From Deltaproteobacteria bacterium (GTDB lineage Bacteria; Myxococcota; Polyangia; Polyangiales; B10-G4): DNA of 9,376 nucleotides. Made by a program: the position numbers and the translations under genes. Shown here in pieces: positions 6,092-9,376 of the stretch (positions within the stretch are counted from its first letter, which is position 1; every line of letters begins with the position of its first letter). The notes beneath the pieces were generated by a model that made no database searches, was not told the DNA's origin, and saw only the letters and a program-made list of their open reading frames with translations. The stretch spans positions 1-9,376 of the forward strand of contig JAFDCW010000096.1 of the NCBI GenBank assembly GCA_019312705.1. The letters run 5' to 3'.

Positions 6092-7509
6092 CGTGTCGAG
6101 GTTTCTTCGGTTCTTTCGGTTTCGTCGTGTGCGTCGTCGCGGCGGGGCTGCTGACCGTTGGCGTGCCCGCTGGCGCCGCGGCCCACGGTGTGCACGGCCA
6201 CGTGCACGTGACGGGCTGGGCGATCGACGCTTTGGCGGACGGTGAGGTCCAGACGCTGCTCTCTGACCCAGAGATGCGCGGGGCGGCCCTGATGGGCGCC
6301 GCCTTCCCCGATTCGGGCTACGCCGCGACCGACGCGGCGCTCGAGGACCAGGCTCGTGCCTATGGCGAGCACGCCCACTGGGAGCCGTTCATCGAAGACT
6401 TCATCGAGCGCGTGCGCGCCACCTATGGTCCGACCTACGACACCCGGGAGGAGCGTCTGCTCGTCGCGTTCCTGATGGGCTGCGCCGCCCACGGCCTCCA
6501 GGACGAGCTCTTCGACTCGACGTTCCTCTACGAGGTCGAGGAGCGGGACGGGGCGGGTCAGGCCGAAGCGGACCCGGGGACCGACGGGTTTCTCGTTCAA
6601 GACGGGTACTTCTGGATGGTGCCTAGCGACTATGTGCCCGTCGACGACCTCTTGCCGCTCTTTGTCGGGCTCACCGAGGACGTCGACGCCGAGGTGATCC
6701 GCCACAGCGTCGGCCGTCTTGGGGTTTACGTGAACGACGTCATTGGCCCGTCCATCGCCGAGGCCAACGGCGAAATGTACCGGCCGGTCATCCCCTGGGC
6801 TGCGGCTCACTACCTCGATGCCGGCGTTGCGGGCAGCCTGCGTGCCGAAATCGTACCGACGGCGCACTACCTCGAGGCCATCTGGCAGCGCCTGCACGGA
6901 CGTTTCGACGAATCGCAGGTCGTGATCCACGCTTGGCCTGACGCGCCCCGGAGGTTGCGCACGGGTGACGCCGCGAGCGTCGCGAGCTGGGTGACGTTGG
7001 TTCTCGGGAAGGGCGTGCAGAACGGGTCGGCGACCGGGACCTTCGTCGATGACGCGGCCGCGCCGCACCCCTTCACCTTGGCCTATACCCGGTGGGGCGG
7101 GGAAGGGTCATCGCGCATCGTGCGCTTCCAGCCCGACGCGGACCTCATTCCGGGCGATTGGTACACGGCAGCCCTCTCCCCCGGCGCGATCCTCGTCGAC
7201 GGGTCCATGACGACGGGCATGCATAGCCATCGTTTCCAAGTCGACTGCCCGGACGAGACGACGTGTGCACCTCTCGGCGCGCTGCCCGAACCGGCGATCG
7301 ACCCGCCGCCGCCACCCCCGCCGCCAGCGGACGCAGGCGGCGTCGATTCCGGCACTCCGGATGCGGGTGGCGACGCTTCGCGGGATGCCGGCCCCGGCCT
7401 AGGTGCGACGAGGGGCTGCGGTTGCGGTGCCGGCGGCGAGCCCGCGGGCAGCCTCGGGTTTCTGGGGCTTGTCGCGGCCCTGCTGGTCCGTCGTCGGAAG
7501 TCGGGCTGA
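6088..7509 (+). CDS. Secreted zinc-dependent phospholipase C-like protein with MYXO-CTERM
   Basis: 473 residues from GTG 6088 inside the upstream stop (GTGA). A signal peptide covers about 1-32 (ends GAAA|H). Residues 33-215 resemble the zinc-dependent phospholipase C/S1-P1 nuclease fold: HGHVHVTGWAID (H36, H38, H40), AAFPDSGY (D75), EHAHW (H95, H97) and AAHGLQDELFD (H135, D139), in the order of the zinc ligands in bacterial PLC. The last ligands of the family are not obvious, so activity is likely but unproven. About residues 285-385 look like an Ig-like domain, with DLIPGDWYTAALSPGA typical of SbsA/Big_5-type repeats. A run of eight prolines (406-413) and an Asp/Gly/Ala linker follow. The end is a clear MYXO-CTERM: RGCGCGAGG (C444, C446), a hydrophobic helix (about 455-467), then RRRKSG, so it is probably processed by a myxosortase and displayed on the surface. 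Confidence 0.85.
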   Translation: MTCRGFFGSFGFVVCVVAAGLLTVGVPAGAAAHGVHGHVHVTGWAIDALADGEVQTLLSDPEMRGAALMGAAFPDSGYAATDAALEDQARAYGEHAHWEPFIEDFIERVRATYGPTYDTREERLLVAFLMGCAAHGLQDELFDSTFLYEVEERDGAGQAEADPGTDGFLVQDGYFWMVPSDYVPVDDLLPLFVGLTEDVDAEVIRHSVGRLGVYVNDVIGPSIAEANGEMYRPVIPWAAAHYLDAGVAGSLRAEIVPTAHYLEAIWQRLHGRFDESQVVIHAWPDAPRRLRTGDAASVASWVTLVLGKGVQNGSATGTFVDDAAAPHPFTLAYTRWGGEGSSRIVRFQPDADLIPGDWYTAALSPGAILVDGSMTTGMHSHRFQVDCPDETTCAPLGALPEPAIDPPPPPPPPADAGGVDSGTPDAGGDASRDAGPGLGATRGCGCGAGGEPAGSLGFLGLVAALLVRRRKSG

Positions 7510-7524
7510 AGCGCCGGTCGCCGC

Positions 7525-8229
7525 TCAGGGAAAGACGGTTGTGCAGTCGGGCTCGGTCAGGCGCTCGGCCTCGAGGGCCCTCAGCAGGTCGACCAACGCT
7601 TGCACGCCCGAGGGGATGGGCACGCAGGCGCCCGTGCCCGTGCACGGCGATCCGACGAGGAAGGTCGCCCCGGACTGCGACACCTGGAAGATGGGCCCAT
7701 CCATTGGTCGCAGGTCGCGGCCGTAGGTAACCGGCGCGGCGGCGAAGGCGGCGACGACATCGGCGTGGGCGAGGGCGGCTAGAACGTCTGCCATGTCGAC
7801 CGCAGCGGTCGACTCACACGGCACGTCGTTGGTGCAGACCCGAGTCTCATCGGGGGAGCCGAAGACCAACTCGGTGAGCGTGTAGGTCCGGCACGAGGAC
7901 AGGACCGACGTTCGCCGTGACGCTACGAAGCCTCCGGTGAAGCCCCAGGTCAGGTCTGCGCCGATGCAATCCGCGCACGCGCCGCCGTCTGAAGCCGCGT
8001 CCGAAGCCGCGTCTGAAGCCGCGTCCGAGGCCGCGTCCGAGGCCGCATCCGAAGCTGCGTCCGGGGCTGCGTCTGAAGCTGCGTCCGGGGCCGCGTCCGA
8101 AGATGCGTCGGAGGCCGCGTCTGAAGCCGAGTCCGGGGCCGCATCCGAGCCTGCGTCTGTGGACACGTCGTCCCCGCAGCCAACTAGCAACGCCAAAGAT
8201 GACACCAAGAGAGGGAGGATGATTCGCAT
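7525..8229 (-). CDS. Lipoprotein with DAAS repeat linker and eight-cysteine domain, function unknown
   Basis: 234 residues from ATG 8229 (MRIILPLLVS). The signal ends in LLVGC (Cys18), a good lipobox. Residues 25-80 are fourteen consecutive tetrapeptides of the type D-A-A-S/P, an acidic, flexible stalk. The rest (81-234) is a compact domain with eight cysteines (85, 88, 113, 132, 138, 196, 202, 229), enough for four disulfides, and phrases such as ADLTWGFTGGF and SSCRTYTLTELVFGSPDETR that suggest beta structure. I do not recognise the family. The likely picture is a small globular domain held away from the membrane on a stalk. It lies tail to tail with the phospholipase-like gene, 15 bases apart, and 74 bases downstream of the CruF-like gene, from which it may be partly transcribed. 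Confidence 0.77.
   Translation of the reverse strand: MRIILPLLVSSLALLVGCGDDVSTDAGSDAAPDSASDAASDASSDAAPDAASDAAPDAASDAASDAASDAASDAASDAASDGGACADCIGADLTWGFTGGFVASRRTSVLSSCRTYTLTELVFGSPDETRVCTNDVPCESTAAVDMADVLAALAHADVVAAFAAAPVTYGRDLRPMDGPIFQVSQSGATFLVGSPCTGTGACVPIPSGVQALVDLLRALEAERLTEPDCTTVFP
7990..8157 (-). repeat. Fourteen imperfect 12-bp tandem repeats coding DAAS units
   Basis: The plus strand shows a 12-base period with units such as TCCGAAGCCGCG, TCTGAAGCCGCG and TCCGGGGCCGCG. Most differences are third-position changes that keep Asp-Ala-Ala-Ser, with a few Pro, Gly or Ser changes. The six units nearest the globular domain (residues 57-80) are identical in protein sequence but not in DNA. 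All units keep the reading frame. Unit number could change by slippage or recombination without a frameshift. Confidence 0.92.
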
Positions 8230-8249
8230 CGCCCGAGGGTAGCCTACGC

Positions 8250-8275
8250 CGCGACGCCCTGAAACAAGGGCGGCG
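8250..8275. other. Hairpin in the 74-bp gap upstream of the DAAS lipoprotein
   Basis: CGCCCT (8255-8260) pairs with AGGGCG (8267-8272) around the loop GAAACA. CGC (8250-8252) can add three pairs with GCG (8273-8275) after a two-base bulge. No T-run follows on the minus strand, where the flanking genes are transcribed, so termination is doubtful. It may lie in the 5' leader of the lipoprotein mRNA. I saw no strong promoter in this gap. Confidence 0.3.
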
Positions 8276-8303
8276 ACAGCTCTCTTTCGTCAGTCCCGGC
8301 TGG

Positions 8304-9107
8304 TCATCTCGGGGGGGCCGGGCGTCCGGATGTCCAGGGGGTCATGGCGAGGTAGGGCGGAGCAAAAGCAACGGCGTAGGCGACGAGGGCGGGCAGGTCT
8401 CTCGCATGCATTGCGAGGAGGACGAAGAAGAAGAGCGCGCCGGGCATGCGCAGCAGCATGTCGCTGAGTGTGAGGCGGTCCGACAGACGGGCCCGCACCG
8501 CGTAGACGGCGAGGGCGACCGAAAGCACCCAGGCGAAGGTGACCACCGGCCATGGTGGGACTGTGCCGTCGACCCAGCGAAAGAAGACCCACCAGCATGC
8601 GAGGAGAGATGCGTGGGCGAAGGCGGGGGCGGCGAAGACCGCGGCCCAAGGGCGACGCGCCTGAAACGCCACGAGGCAGGCCCAGGCGAAGAGGGCCCAG
8701 CCCAGGATGCCTACCGGCGGAACCTCGAAGAGGCCAGGGTGGTTCCAAGACCACAGGCCGGCCTGGACCGCGATGGGCTCGATCAGCGACGCGTCGGCGA
8801 GCACGATGGCGGCGCCGACCAAGGCCACATGGCGGGTCGTGAGCGCTCGCGCGAGGTCCCAGGCCGAGTGGATGACCATCGGCCAGACCAGGATGACCAT
8901 GAGAGGCACGCGGTCGATGAAGACGCTCCACTCGGGGCTGTACTGATAGAAACCGTAGGCGTGGATGATCGTGTTTTCGCCGAGCCAACCGGCTGCCACC
9001 AAGAAGGCCATGCGCGCGAGGAAAGCGCCGCGCGCATCGCTCTGGCTCAACTTCACGAGGACGTAGAGGCCGACGATTCCAGCGCAGAGGAGCTCCATCG
9101 TCGCCAT
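8304..9107 (-). CDS. CruF/DUF422-like carotenoid biosynthesis membrane protein
   Basis: 267 residues from ATG 9107, very hydrophobic, with about seven or eight membrane helices and no signal peptide. Two segments resemble DUF422/CruF carotenoid hydratases, which add water to carotenoid end groups. The first is GENTIIHAYGFYQYSPEW (E44, Y51-G-x-Y-x-Y56), followed by DRVPLMVILVW. The second is LADASLIEPIAVQAGLWSW (D105, E110-P111, W119, W121) followed by VPPVGILGW (130-137), matching the family pattern D-x-dP-x-G-W-x-W-VP-x-GW. The length fits the family. Its ATG follows the stop of the UbiA-like gene by two bases, so the two form an operon and are probably translated together. The assignment rests on motif memory and general layout; another polytopic family cannot be excluded. 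Confidence 0.57.
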   Translation of the reverse strand: MATMELLCAGIVGLYVLVKLSQSDARGAFLARMAFLVAAGWLGENTIIHAYGFYQYSPEWSVFIDRVPLMVILVWPMVIHSAWDLARALTTRHVALVGAAIVLADASLIEPIAVQAGLWSWNHPGLFEVPPVGILGWALFAWACLVAFQARRPWAAVFAAPAFAHASLLACWWVFFRWVDGTVPPWPVVTFAWVLSVALAVYAVRARLSDRLTLSDMLLRMPGALFFFVLLAMHARDLPALVAYAVAFAPPYLAMTPWTSGRPAPPR

Positions 9108-9109
9108 GG

Positions 9110-9376
9110 TCAGACCCCGACTCCGGGCAGGCCGGCGACCACCCAGAGGTGAAAGGCGAGCAACATGGCGGCGCCCAGCCAGGTGAGCGAAATGCAGTCC
9201 TTGCTGGTCAAACCCCGCCGGTAGGCGCGTTTGTAGAGGACTAGCTGGGCCACCGGCGCGACGACCATGATGAAGAACCGCCAGGGCAGGAGCCCCGCGC
9301 CGTAGCCCACGACCATCACCACGATTGAAGTGCCGATCAACGCGTCGATGATGCGCAGGGCTCCCGCTTCGCCGTG
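9110..9376 (-). CDS. UbiA-like prenyltransferase, C-terminal part only
   Basis: 88 residues are visible; the frame is open to the window edge (HGEAGALRIIDALIGTSIVV...), so the N-terminal majority, including the usual NDxxD-type motif, lies outside. A TTG at 9340 is not a credible start because the upstream codons also fit. What remains has three probable membrane helices separated by a basic loop (LYKRAYRRGLTSKDC) and ends in a hydrophobic helix (LGAAMLLAFHLWVVAG), which resembles the last helices of UbiA-superfamily prenyltransferases. With a CruF-like gene directly downstream, a lycopene-elongase-type role is possible, but this fragment alone does not prove UbiA membership. Confidence 0.42.
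   Translation of the reverse strand, partial: HGEAGALRIIDALIGTSIVVMVVGYGAGLLPWRFFIMVVAPVAQLVLYKRAYRRGLTSKDCISLTWLGAAMLLAFHLWVVAGLPGVGV

Noticed and set aside
5920..7068. Minus-strand frame of 382 codons
   Set aside because: Antisense to the phospholipase-like gene, which has clear metal motifs and a MYXO-CTERM end.
7988..8157. Possible CRISPR-like repeat array
   Set aside because: The period is 12 bp with no spacers, and units are imperfect and codon-aligned, so this is a protein-coding tandem repeat.
7937..8242. Plus-strand frame coding SEAA repeats
   Set aside because: It is the other strand of the DAAS repeats; the minus strand has the lipobox and a cysteine domain, so it is the coding one.
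8406..9152. Plus-strand frame of 248 codons
   Set aside because: Antisense to the CruF-like membrane gene; charged, motif-free translation.

Overview
The window looks like part of a chromosome from a high-GC member of the Myxococcota, probably of the Polyangiales/Sandaracinaceae kind. The main reasons are two exported enzymes that end in a MYXO-CTERM-type tail (Cys-containing motif, short hydrophobic helix, Arg cluster), several lipoproteins with Asp/Ala/Gly-rich linkers behind the lipobox, and strong GC bias at third codon positions. I saw no rRNA, tRNA, CRISPR array, insertion sequence or phage gene. The region is gene-dense and every intergenic gap is about 115 bases or shorter.

Layout from left to right: (1) a minus-strand, window-truncated protein with two CxxC zinc-ribbon pairs and a membrane segment (1-576). 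(2) Divergent from it, a secreted glycerophosphodiester phosphodiesterase with a MYXO-CTERM-like tail (673-1704). (3) Tail to tail with it, sharing the four bases of the two stop codons, a large lipoprotein with a possible beta-trefoil N-terminus and an M19-dipeptidase-like amidohydrolase domain (3965-1701). (4) Upstream of that on the same strand, a 6-phosphofructokinase whose active-site residues predict pyrophosphate dependence (5450-4065). (5) Divergent from it, a two-gene unit joined by a GTGA stop/start overlap: a cysteine-rich lipoprotein (5564-6091) and a secreted zinc-dependent phospholipase C-like protein with MYXO-CTERM (6088-7509). (6) On the minus strand, a lipoprotein with fourteen DAAS-type tetrapeptide repeats (8229-7525). 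(7) A two-gene membrane unit: the end of a UbiA-like prenyltransferase (9376-9110, truncated) and a CruF/DUF422-like carotenoid protein (9107-8304).

Five of the nine proteins are exported or lipid-anchored, and two act on phospholipid-type substrates (PLC-like, GDPD). In principle phospholipids could be cut by the PLC-like enzyme and glycerophosphodiesters by the GDPD at the cell surface, which suits a scavenging or predatory lifestyle. This link is inferred from family and location; the genes do not form one operon. The UbiA-CruF pair resembles the gene pair used for C50 carotenoids in haloarchaea and is the most interesting metabolic hint. No defence system or clearly new multi-gene system was found.
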